Below are positions 1 through 5,841 of a stretch of 6,670 nt of DNA, one piece after another. Within the stretch, counting starts at the first letter, position 1; each line of letters opens with the position of its first letter. The position numbers and the translations under genes were made by a program. The stretch is from an uncultured Chloroflexota bacterium (GTDB lineage Bacteria > Chloroflexota > Dehalococcoidia > SM23-28-2 > RBG-16-64-32), in assembly GCA_913056415.1 (NCBI GenBank), contig CAJXNA010000117.1:1-6670 (forward strand). The letters are read 5' to 3'. The notes below the pieces were generated by a model that saw only the letters and a list, made by a program, of their open reading frames with translations, was not told the DNA's origin and made no database searches.

Positions 1-138
1 GGGGATGCCCACGACGACGGCAATGACGGCCAAGGCAACGCCGCCCGCCAGCAACTGTCGCCGCCGGCTCTGGCGCAGCCAGTTGCGAAACCGATCAAGG
101 AGTTCACGAGATTTCTCAAGGAGTTCGCGAGGTTTCAT
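1..138 (-). CDS. N-terminus of a membrane-anchored protein, partial
   Basis: The first 46 codons of a minus-strand gene are visible; the rest lies beyond the left edge. The ATG at 138-136 is well supported: a GGGGAGGTG ribosome site (RNA sense, 152-144) sits seven bases upstream of it. The product begins with a basic, amphipathic stretch (residues 1-29, rich in Arg, Lys and Glu, with a near-repeated heptad RELLEKS/RELLDRF) and then enters a hydrophobic segment from about residue 29 (LLAGGVALAVIAVVVGIP), which should be a signal anchor or first transmembrane helix with the N-terminus in the cytoplasm. No catalytic domain is visible in what remains, so the family cannot be named. It is divergent from dnaE, so the two share only the intergenic region. 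Confidence that it is a real gene is fairly good; function is unknown. Confidence 0.7.
   Translation of the reverse strand, partial: MKPRELLEKSRELLDRFRNWLRQSRRRQLLAGGVALAVIAVVVGIP
95..131. repeat. 21-base-period tandem repeat inside the left gene
   Basis: The 16-mer TCAAGGAGTTCACGAG at 95-110 recurs at 116-131 with one change (TCAAGGAGTTCGCGAG). The 21-base period equals seven codons, so the duplication keeps frame and gives two similar heptads (RELLEKS, RELLDRF) in the cytoplasmic N-terminus of the membrane-anchored protein. It may be a recent small tandem duplication or heptad coiled-coil coding; two copies are too few to decide. Confidence 0.6.
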
Positions 139-143
139 AAAAA

Positions 144-150
144 CACCTCC
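144..150 (-). promoter_or_regulatory. Shine-Dalgarno site of the left gene
   Basis: In RNA sense this reads GGAGGTG, with seven bases between GGAGG and the ATG at 138. It is the strongest ribosome site near any start in this window and fixes the start of the partial gene on the left. Confidence 0.75.
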
Positions 151-227
151 CCGGGACGGACTGCATCATTCTAACTTATGCTGACGAGTCACGCACTCTA
201 ACTTCTTTGGCAAGCGGCGGGATAATG

Positions 228-243
228 GAGGCCTGAAGGCCTC
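228..243. other. Small perfect hairpin upstream of dnaE
   Basis: GAGGCC (228-233) and GGCCTC (238-243) are perfectly complementary around a TGAA loop. GAT (221-223) and ATC (244-246) could extend the stem past a four-base bulge. No T-run follows on either strand, so it is not a typical intrinsic terminator. It may be an operator dyad or a chance structure in GC-rich DNA. Confidence 0.4.
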
Positions 244-345
244 ATCTACATGGCCTGGCGGCTGTCGGGGGTCTTTGCAGGAGTCTTCCGTGAAAATTCC
301 CCGCTGGTTTAACATAAGGTTCGTCCCGCTAACGCCCGGCATCGC

Positions 346-351
346 TATAAT
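346..351 (+). promoter_or_regulatory. Candidate -10 box of dnaE
   Basis: A perfect TATAAT lies in otherwise GC-rich DNA, 32 bases before the dnaE ATG, which would give a leader of about 25 bases. No convincing -35 box lies at the expected spacing (322-329 reads CGTCCCGC), so this is either a weak or activator-dependent promoter or a chance match. Confidence 0.4.
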
Positions 352-383
352 GAGGCCGTCCGCTCCCGATTCAATCCGACCAT

Positions 384-3300
384 ATGTTTACGCACCTACA
401 CCTTCACACGGAATACTCGCTCCTGGACGGCCTGTCGCGCATTCCGCTGCTAATGGACCGCGCCCAGGAGCTGGGTCAGGAGGCGATCGCGCTGACGGAT
501 CACGGCGTCCTCTACGGCGCGATCCAGTTCTACAAGGAGGCGAAGGCGCGCGGCATCAAGCCGATCATCGGCGTGGAGGCCTACGTCGCCCGCGGCTCTC
601 GCCACTCCCGCGAGCCCAACGATAAGCAGCCGTTCCACATGACGCTGCTGGCCAAGAACGAGGCCGGCTACCGCAACCTGCTGGCCGCCGTCACCAAGGC
701 CCACCTGGAAGGCCATTACTACCGACCGCGCATGGACAAGGAGCTGCTGGAGGAGCACCACGAGGGGATCATCGCCCTGTCCGGCTGCAACTCCAGCGAG
801 ATCGCCCGCCTGTTGACGGAGGGTCGCTTCGAGGATGCGGTGAAGGCGGCCCGCTGGTACAAGGAGGTGTTCGGCGACTTCTTCATCGAGGTGCAGGAGC
901 ACGGCATCGAGGAGGGGAAGGAGCTGAACCGCGAGCTGGTGAGGCTGGCGCGGGAGGCGGACCTGCCGCTGGTGGCGACGAACGACGTGCACTACGTGCG
1001 GCGGGAGGACTCGCCGTTCCAGGACATCCTCCTCTGCATCGGCACTAACTCATCGGTGCTGGACGAGAAGCGTCTGCGTATGGCCGGTGATTCGGACTCG
1101 TACTGCCTGAAGTCGGAGGAGGAGATGCGGGCGCTGTTCCCGGAGCTGCCGGAGGCCTGCGACAACACGTGGCGCATCGCCGAGATGTGCGACCTGACGC
1201 TGACCGCCATAGGCGAAGGGCGGCTGCACCTGCCCAAGGCGGAGGTGCCCACGGGCATTACCGCCGAAGGTCACCTGGCCGCTCTCTGCCAGGAAGGGCT
1301 CGCCCGCCTCTATCAGGACGATGCCGAGGAGGCGAGCAAGCGGCTGGGGTACGAGCTTGACGTCGTTGGGCAGACGGGCTTCGCCGACTACATCCTGGTG
1401 GTGAACGACTTCGCTCAGTACGCCAGGCAGCAGGAGATCCGGATGGCGATCCGGGGCTCGGCGGCGGCATCGATCATCCTCTACTGCCTGGGCGTGACGG
1501 AGATCGACCCGTTGGAGCACAAGTTGGTGTTCGAGCGGTTCCTGAATGTGGAGCGGCGGGAGATGCCGGACGTGGACATCGACTTCGCCGAGGACCGCCG
1601 GGACGAGATGATCCGCTACGCGGCGGAGAAGTACGGCCAGGACCGGGTGGCGCAGATCATCACCTTCGGCACGCTGGGGGCGAAGGCCTCCATTCGCGAT
1701 GTGGGCCGCGCGCTGGGCATGACCTACTCGGACGTGGACCGGGTGGCGCGGCTGGTGCCCACGATGCCGGCCTCGTTCGGCGTGATGACGATCGACAAAG
1801 CGCTGGAGGAGGGGGCGGAGCTGCGCGAGGCGTACGGGGACGAACAGATCCGCAAGCTGATCGACACGGCGCGCGCCCTGGAGGGGGTGGCGCGCCACGC
1901 CAGCACCCACGCCGCCGGGGTGGTGATAGCGCCGGAGCCTTTGGTGAACTTCCTGCCGCTGCAGCGGCCTTCTTCAGGGGACGAGGAGGCGTTGCCGACG
2001 ACCCAGTACGCGATGAATGAGGTGGCGGAGCTGGGCTTGCTGAAGATGGACTTCCTGGGGCTGACCAACCTCACCATCCTGGACTTGGCCGTGGACGTCG
2101 TCCGGGACACCCACGGCGTGGAGGTCGATCTATCGAACCTTCCGGACGGCGACGCTAAGACGTACGAGATGCTCTCGTCCGGCGACACGTTCGGCGTGTT
2201 CCAGCTGGAGTCGGGCGGGATGCGACGGGCGGTGCAGGAGCTGCGGCCCACCTCGATCAAGGACCTGGCGGCGCTGGTGGCGCTGTACCGGCCGGGGCCG
2301 ATGCAGCACATCACCACCTACATCCGCGCCAAGCACGGCGAGGAGTCGGTCAGCTACCCTCACCCCGACCTGGCCGACACTCTGGACGAGACGTACGGGG
2401 TGATCGTCTACCAGGACCAGGTGTTGCACATCGCCCAGAAGTTCGCGGGGTACACGCTGGGCCAGGCGGACGTCATGCGCAAGGCGATGGGGAAGAAGAT
2501 CCGCTCCATCATGCGGGCCGAGGAGGAGCGGTTCCTGGAGGGGGCGGCGGCCAAAGGGTACAGCCAGACGGAGGCGAAGTCGATCTTCGATCTGATCGAG
2601 CCGTTCGCCGGGTACGCGTTCAATAAGGCTCACGCGGTCTCCTACGCGACGCTGGCTTACCAGACGGCCTACCTGAAGGCGAACTACCCGAAAGAGTACA
2701 TGACGGCGGTGCTCATCATGGCGGGCAACCACCCGTCGGGCGCCGCCCAGCGTGTCGCGGAGGCGTACACGGAGTGCCGGCGTCGGGGGATAGACATCCT
2801 GCCGCCGGAGGTGAACCGCAGCGGCGTGAACTTCCGCCTGGAGGCGCAGGAGGAGGGCGGCCAGGCGATCCGCTTCGGGCTGGCGAACATAAAGAACGTG
2901 GGCGAGGGAGTAGTGGAGGGGATTATCGAGGCGCGCGAGGCCGAGGGCGGGTTCGCGAGCGTGGAGGAGTTCTTCGCGCGGGTGAACTACCGTCACCTGA
3001 ACAAGCGGGCGCTGGAGAGCATGGCGAAGGCGGGCGCCTTCGACGCGCTGTGCTCGCGGAACGCACTGCTGGGGAGCCTGGACAGGGCGATCACGATGGC
3101 GCAGCGCAGCCAGCGGCAGCGGGAGGCGGGTCAGGGGTCGCTGTTCGATATGCTGGGGGAGGATGAGAAGCCGGCGATGGGGCTCGGCATCTCCGCACTA
3201 GACGGGGACGAGGAGGAGACGTCGTCCGCCTCAGGCAGGCAGCGGCTGGCGTGGGAGAAGGAGCTTTTGGGGGTGTACGTCTCGGAGCACCCGTTCGCGC

Positions 3301-4004
3301 GGGCGGCGAAGGAGCTGGAGGCGCACCTGAGCTGCCGCCTGGCGGAGGTGTCGGCGGAGATGGCGGGGCGAGAGGTGGTGCTGGGGGGGGTCGTCATCAG
3401 CAGCCGCAGCCTTTCGACCCGCAACGGGCGGCCGTTCCTGGCGGCGACGATCGAGGACGAGACGGGGGGCAGTCTGGAGATTACGGTGTGGCCGGACACG
3501 TACGAGCAGACGCGGGAGATGTGGGAGGTGGGGACGCCGGTGGTGGCGACGGTGCGGGTGCGGACTCGCGACGAGCGGCTGCAGTTGGGGGTGCAGCGGG
3601 CGGTGGTGTACGAGGAGGGGAAGTTCGACCCTTCGACGCTGCTCAGGGCAGGCCCGGCGGCGCCGGCGGGGAACGGGAAGGCGACGGGAAATGGGAAACC
3701 CTGGCCGGGCCCAGACGGGCCCCCGTCCGGGGGCCAGCAGGAAACAGAGCCCAGCCCGAATAACGGGCCGCCGCGGCTTCGCATCGTGCTGGAGGAGACG
3801 GACGACCACGAGGGGGACGAGGAGCGGCTGCGCTCTCTGGTGAACGCGCTGCGGGAGTACGCGGGGGAGGGGCTGGTGCAGCTATCGATACGGCAGCGGG
3901 ACGGGGAGGAGGTGGCGATGGAGCTGCCGCGGGCGCGGTACTGCCCGGAGCTGGAGCAGCGGCTGGGGGAGATAGTGGGGCCATGGGGGACGGTAACGGC
4001 TTGA
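384..4004 (+). CDS. dnaE: DNA polymerase III subunit alpha (DnaE)
   Basis: Catalytic subunit of the replicative polymerase; it extends primed DNA 5' to 3' in the replisome, tethered to the beta clamp. The 1206 residues cover the full family length. The PHP domain (about 1-205) opens with HLHLHTEYSLLDG and keeps all nine metal-ligand positions I can place: H6, H8, D15, H40, E65, H85, C135, D201 and H203. The polymerase palm carries the catalytic aspartates D398 and D400 (motif PDVDIDF) and D556 (KMDFLGL). The fingers include YGVIVYQDQV (671-680) and FAGYAFNKAHAVSYA (741-755). A helix-hairpin-helix lies near 832-850, a clamp-binding motif QGSLF at 917-921, and an OB fold at about 995-1078. A Pro/Gly/Asn linker (1080-1130) leads to a C-terminal domain. 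The ATG at 384 gives the canonical N-terminus, although no ribosome site is evident before it. A run of eight G (3383-3390) lies in the OB-fold coding part. Annotation is near certain. Confidence 0.98.
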   Translation: MFTHLHLHTEYSLLDGLSRIPLLMDRAQELGQEAIALTDHGVLYGAIQFYKEAKARGIKPIIGVEAYVARGSRHSREPNDKQPFHMTLLAKNEAGYRNLLAAVTKAHLEGHYYRPRMDKELLEEHHEGIIALSGCNSSEIARLLTEGRFEDAVKAARWYKEVFGDFFIEVQEHGIEEGKELNRELVRLAREADLPLVATNDVHYVRREDSPFQDILLCIGTNSSVLDEKRLRMAGDSDSYCLKSEEEMRALFPELPEACDNTWRIAEMCDLTLTAIGEGRLHLPKAEVPTGITAEGHLAALCQEGLARLYQDDAEEASKRLGYELDVVGQTGFADYILVVNDFAQYARQQEIRMAIRGSAAASIILYCLGVTEIDPLEHKLVFERFLNVERREMPDVDIDFAEDRRDEMIRYAAEKYGQDRVAQIITFGTLGAKASIRDVGRALGMTYSDVDRVARLVPTMPASFGVMTIDKALEEGAELREAYGDEQIRKLIDTARALEGVARHASTHAAGVVIAPEPLVNFLPLQRPSSGDEEALPTTQYAMNEVAELGLLKMDFLGLTNLTILDLAVDVVRDTHGVEVDLSNLPDGDAKTYEMLSSGDTFGVFQLESGGMRRAVQELRPTSIKDLAALVALYRPGPMQHITTYIRAKHGEESVSYPHPDLADTLDETYGVIVYQDQVLHIAQKFAGYTLGQADVMRKAMGKKIRSIMRAEEERFLEGAAAKGYSQTEAKSIFDLIEPFAGYAFNKAHAVSYATLAYQTAYLKANYPKEYMTAVLIMAGNHPSGAAQRVAEAYTECRRRGIDILPPEVNRSGVNFRLEAQEEGGQAIRFGLANIKNVGEGVVEGIIEAREAEGGFASVEEFFARVNYRHLNKRALESMAKAGAFDALCSRNALLGSLDRAITMAQRSQRQREAGQGSLFDMLGEDEKPAMGLGISALDGDEEETSSASGRQRLAWEKELLGVYVSEHPFARAAKELEAHLSCRLAEVSAEMAGREVVLGGVVISSRSLSTRNGRPFLAATIEDETGGSLEITVWPDTYEQTREMWEVGTPVVATVRVRTRDERLQLGVQRAVVYEEGKFDPSTLLRAGPAAPAGNGKATGNGKPWPGPDGPPSGGQQETEPSPNNGPPRLRIVLEETDDHEGDEERLRSLVNALREYAGEGLVQLSIRQRDGEEVAMELPRARYCPELEQRLGEIVGPWGTVTA
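3629..3653. repeat. Short interspersed repeat-like element inside dnaE linker
   Basis: The 20-mer CCCTTCGACGCTGCTCAGGG at 3629-3648, followed by CAGGC, resembles a short dyad (on the other strand CCTGAGC, three or four bases, TCGAAGGG) that I recall as widely dispersed in Chloroflexota and other environmental genomes, where it is often translated inside proteins. Here it encodes residues 1082-1090 (DPSTLLRAG), exactly where the conserved OB fold ends and a low-complexity linker begins. Recognition rests on memory of the family, not on a search, and only one copy lies in this window. Confidence 0.5.
3701..3737. other. Strong imperfect GC hairpin inside dnaE linker
   Basis: CTGGCC (3701-3706) pairs with GGCCAG (3732-3737), CCC (3710-3712) with GGG (3729-3731), and GACGG (3714-3718) with CCGTC (3723-3727), leaving a GGG bulge (3707-3709), one mismatch and a four-base loop. 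The roughly 14-bp stem lies within the codons of the disordered linker (residues about 1107-1118), where protein sequence is unconstrained. It could be a palindromic insertion, an mRNA structure, or a by-product of extreme GC content. Confidence 0.5.
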
Positions 4005-4006
4005 CA

Positions 4007-4026
4007 ATTACACGGAATAGTGTAGT
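4007..4026. terminator. Weak hairpin in the convergent gap after dnaE
   Basis: The 45 bases between the dnaE stop (4004) and the stop of the minus-strand operon (4052-4050) contain TACAC (4009-4013) and GTGTA (4020-4024) around a six-base loop, extendable by a G-T pair and an A-T pair. The position suits a bidirectional terminator for the two converging transcripts, but the stem is AT-rich and short and there is no T-run on either side. Low confidence. Confidence 0.25.
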
Positions 4027-4049
4027 ACGTCTTATAGCCTGTTGCGAAA

Positions 4050-4826
4050 CTACTTGCGGGGGTAGAACAGGCCGACAATGATCCAAATGTTGGGGTGGTG
4101 ATGGAGGGTGCCCACATAGAAGTGGGTATCATTCTTCTCGATCATATCCTTCTCGAATCTGTCCCGGAACTTGGTCTCCCACAGATCAGCACCGTATTCC
4201 CTTCGGTATCGGCGATAGGACTGCCCTAACTCCCAATCCGTGCAGGTTAAACTGTGCTCTGGGCAACCTGATGCCTCACATCGGAATTCGTACTTGAATC
4301 GGAAGGGTATCTTCTCAAGCTCGGTCGCTGGCATCTTGTTGAATAGCGTGTGCTGTCTTAGCCTCGCAAGCTGGTCAGGCGTCCATGTGGCTGCGTCAGG
4401 CTCCATAATGAGCCGCGTAATCTCCGCTGGCCTGAAGATGCCAAGGGTAGGATAGTGTTGCCGGTCGCGAGTCTCCTGCAACCAACACAGCGACGGCGAT
4501 CGGAGAGGGTAGACAAGGTCCTTTCGTGCTTGCCACTTGTTGGGTTGGGGCGGGATTGGATCAGAGACGATCTTGATCGAATCGACATCTAGCTTGTAGC
4601 TCTCCGGCCTTGCGTCGTCTGTCGCCCTAAGTGCTCTTACTTCGACCCACTGATACTTCTTGAAGCGCTTGTCATCGTCCAAGAAACGGTAAGGGACTGG
4701 GAACAGCCGAATCCATTCCCCTTGATCCGTGACGCCCGCCGTGCATGAAACCTCTATCCCTTTCCTAGCTGGTGTGGGATAGGTTCTAACTGTGATCAGG
4801 ACTTTCTTTGAGAGCCAAGGCGGCAA
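4050..4826 (-). CDS. Uncharacterised protein with C-x4-C-x2-H-x3-C cluster, operon gene 3
   Basis: A 258-residue soluble protein that I cannot assign to a named family. The N-terminal part (about 8-65) looks like a small beta-rich domain, with KVLITVRTYPTPARKGIEVS, CTAG, EWIRLFPVPYRFLD and KYQWVEV. The C-terminal part holds a likely metal site, C183-x4-C188-x2-H191-x3-C195, directly followed by D197-W198-E199, then conserved-looking W216, K219 and a FYVGTLHHHPN segment (236-246). Clustered Cys/His, acidic, Lys and His residues would suit a nucleic-acid-binding or nuclease-like fold, but that is inference. The start codon is TTG (4826-4824) with an AGGGG ribosome site seven bases upstream; no ATG lies nearby in frame. 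It follows the DUF488 gene by 31 bases and is the last gene of the operon, converging on dnaE. Base composition is clearly less GC-rich than dnaE. Confidence 0.85.
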   Translation of the reverse strand: MPPWLSKKVLITVRTYPTPARKGIEVSCTAGVTDQGEWIRLFPVPYRFLDDDKRFKKYQWVEVRALRATDDARPESYKLDVDSIKIVSDPIPPQPNKWQARKDLVYPLRSPSLCWLQETRDRQHYPTLGIFRPAEITRLIMEPDAATWTPDQLARLRQHTLFNKMPATELEKIPFRFKYEFRCEASGCPEHSLTCTDWELGQSYRRYRREYGADLWETKFRDRFEKDMIEKNDTHFYVGTLHHHPNIWIIVGLFYPRK

Positions 4827-4833
4827 TGGTCAG

Positions 4834-4838
4834 CCCCT
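4834..4838 (-). promoter_or_regulatory. Ribosome site supporting the TTG start of operon gene 3
   Basis: In RNA sense this reads AGGGG, with a seven-base spacer to the TTG at 4826-4824. It supports the non-ATG start and suggests the gene is translated independently of DUF488. Confidence 0.5.
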
Positions 4839-4857
4839 AACTTGCGCCGTATGTACA

Positions 4858-5367
4858 TTAGAGGTCGAAGCTGTTCAGGCCGAAGCGCTCCAAGCGAATC
4901 GACAAGCGGTGTCTATGGCAGGAGGTTGGATCATGTTCGACGCACATCAGTGCAATGGGATGATCCGCCATATTAAGGAACTCGGTCAGGTTCGCAGTAA
5001 TGTGCCGTTCCGCCACGTTGCGGTCATACCAGTCCCAAATGATTTCGCGGTTTTGTACCTCAGCCGCCTGCGCCCTAACTTCACGGGGAACCCCAAGATG
5101 CGGCAGATGTAGATAGTCAATGTCGCTCGCTTTGAGGTATCGTGCCAGATTCTGCTTGCTAAAGTCGGGCTTATACATGCTGACTGGGTTTTGACGCACG
5201 TCGAATAGCGTCGCAACCCCGACCGACCGAAGCATAGCCACAAACTCATCGATGCTCCGCCCAGAATAGCCGACGGTATAGAAGTCGGCAGACTCCGCAG
5301 AACGAAACTCGTTCCAGATCGCCTTCTTGTCTGCTTGGACCCGGGCTGATGCCGTTGGCAATTTCAT
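4858..5367 (-). CDS. DUF488 family protein, operon gene 2
   Basis: The 169-residue product has the signature features of DUF488: FYTVGYSGRSIDEFVAML (29-46), LFDVRQNPVSMYKPDFS (54-70), IDYLHLPHLGVP (83-94) and the C-terminal MCVEHDPTSCHRHRL (141-155) with C142, E144, C150, H151 and R152. The Cys-x-Glu and Cys-His-Arg residues are the hallmark of the family and are presumed to form its active or metal site. The biochemical activity of the family is, to my knowledge, unsettled. It lacks signal peptide and membrane segments, so it should be cytoplasmic. The ATG at 5367 gives about 28 residues before the conserved domain, longer than I would expect; no ribosome site is visible, so translation may be coupled to the upstream gene, whose stop is only 12 bases away. 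It sits between the zinc-ribbon regulator-like gene and the uncharacterised Cys/His protein. Confidence 0.88.
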   Translation of the reverse strand: MKLPTASARVQADKKAIWNEFRSAESADFYTVGYSGRSIDEFVAMLRSVGVATLFDVRQNPVSMYKPDFSKQNLARYLKASDIDYLHLPHLGVPREVRAQAAEVQNREIIWDWYDRNVAERHITANLTEFLNMADHPIALMCVEHDPTSCHRHRLSIRLERFGLNSFDL

Positions 5368-5379
5368 TCAATTGTAGTG

Positions 5380-5745
5380 TTATCGGACGAGCCGCCAGTA
5401 GATTATACCGTGTTTGTCGCGCTCCCTCTCCAGCCTGATATCTCTCTCCAGACGATGAACCCACTGATTGTTAGGACGAGCTTGGGGCAGACCGGCTGTC
5501 GTGCGAACCTCAGTCCAAGTGAGCGGCTGATCGGCTTTCTTCAGCGTGGTCTTGATCTTGTCTCGGAATTCTTCGTACGCCATAGGAGACCTCCTCGGAC
5601 GATTCCAGTAGGGACTCTTACACTTCGGACACACGCGTGGCTCATCTTCGAAGTCACGCGGTATCCACTCGTGTTCGCATCGTTCGCACCTGTAGCCCAT
5701 CACGGTGATTGGCACTTTCGGCAACGGCTCTACTCCCAGAATCAT
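5380..5745 (-). CDS. Zinc-ribbon plus winged-helix protein, operon gene 1
   Basis: This 121-residue protein combines a rubredoxin-type zinc ribbon with a helix-rich DNA-binding-like domain. C20-x2-C23 (GYRCERCEHEW) and C39-x2-C42 (RVCPKCKSPYW) form the four-Cys zinc site. Residues about 55-121 (MAYEEFRDKI through IIYWRLVR) look like a winged helix: KADQPLTWTEVRTTAGLP resembles the helix-turn-helix and HGIIYWRL a wing strand. A role as a transcription regulator or nucleic-acid-binding partner of the two downstream proteins is inferred. Three starts are possible: ATG 5745, GTG 5715 and ATG 5700. None has a good ribosome site. ATG 5700 (106 residues, starting MGYRC) gives the most compact protein, while ATG 5745 is the longest. 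It is the first gene after the palindromic array and could be its own repressor. Confidence 0.82.
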   Translation of the reverse strand: MILGVEPLPKVPITVMGYRCERCEHEWIPRDFEDEPRVCPKCKSPYWNRPRRSPMAYEEFRDKIKTTLKKADQPLTWTEVRTTAGLPQARPNNQWVHRLERDIRLERERDKHGIIYWRLVR

Positions 5746-5754
5746 CTACCGGCT

Positions 5755-5841
5755 AGTATATTACCTACTAAGTATATACTGCACAGTATATACTTAACAA
5801 TTATGTACCTGCCGAGTATATTACTAGCAAGGTATATAGTT
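5755..5841. repeat. Array of about six AGTATATACT-like palindromic units
   Basis: AT-rich units start at 5755 (AGTATATTAC), 5771 (AGTATATACT), 5785 (AGTATATACT), 5800 (degenerate, ATTATGTAC), 5815 (AGTATATTAC) and 5831 (GGTATATAGT), with spacings of 16, 14, 15, 15 and 16 bases. AGTATATACT is itself a perfect palindrome, and units 2 and 3 form an 11-4-11 inverted repeat (AAGTATATACT, GCAC, AGTATATACTT; 5770-5795). One 60-base line here is 32% GC, far below its surroundings. The array lies just upstream of the three-gene operon and overlaps its candidate promoter, so an operator array bound cooperatively by a dimeric regulator is the simplest reading. Iterons of a replication origin are less likely, as no replication initiator is in the window. 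Confidence 0.8.

Larger units (their letters stand above)
139..383. other. Divergent intergenic region before dnaE
   Basis: This 245-base gap separates the left membrane-protein gene from dnaE. It contains the ribosome site of the left gene, a direct repeat TCTAACTT (170-177 and 197-204, 27 bases apart), a perfect hairpin GAGGCC-TGAA-GGCCTC at 228-243, and a TATAAT box at 346-351. On the minus strand TAGAAT (173-168) could be a -10 box for the left gene, but I see no good -35 partner. A 20-codon ORF at 250-312 lacks a ribosome site and is not called. No tRNA or other RNA gene was recognised. Confidence 0.6.

Noticed and set aside
250..312. 20-codon ORF (ATG 250 to TAA 312) upstream of dnaE
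   Set aside because: It has no ribosome site at suitable spacing and no recognisable leader-peptide feature such as codon runs.
275..625. 116-residue ORF overlapping the start of dnaE
   Set aside because: It overlaps the conserved PHP coding region in another frame, has no ribosome site and turns into low-complexity Arg/Gly sequence.
82..4050. GTTGCGAAAC occurring at 82-91 and 4041-4050 as possible attachment or insertion repeats
   Set aside because: A 10-base match is expected many times by chance in a window of this size, the flanks differ, and no recombinase is present.
450..4132. Long antisense ORFs opposite dnaE (for example 1050-1910, 2130-2996, 3131-4132)
   Set aside because: They lie opposite a certain dnaE gene in GC-rich DNA, have Arg/Leu/His- or Pro/Ser-rich composition without domains, and arise from the codon bias of the true gene.
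4792..5112. 106-residue plus-strand ORF opposite the DUF488 gene
   Set aside because: It is antisense to the diagnostic DUF488 motifs and has no domain of its own.
5755..5841. CRISPR array or plasmid iterons
   Set aside because: Units are about 10 bases with 4-6 base gaps, so not CRISPR; no replication initiator or Cas gene is present, so an operator array is preferred over an origin.
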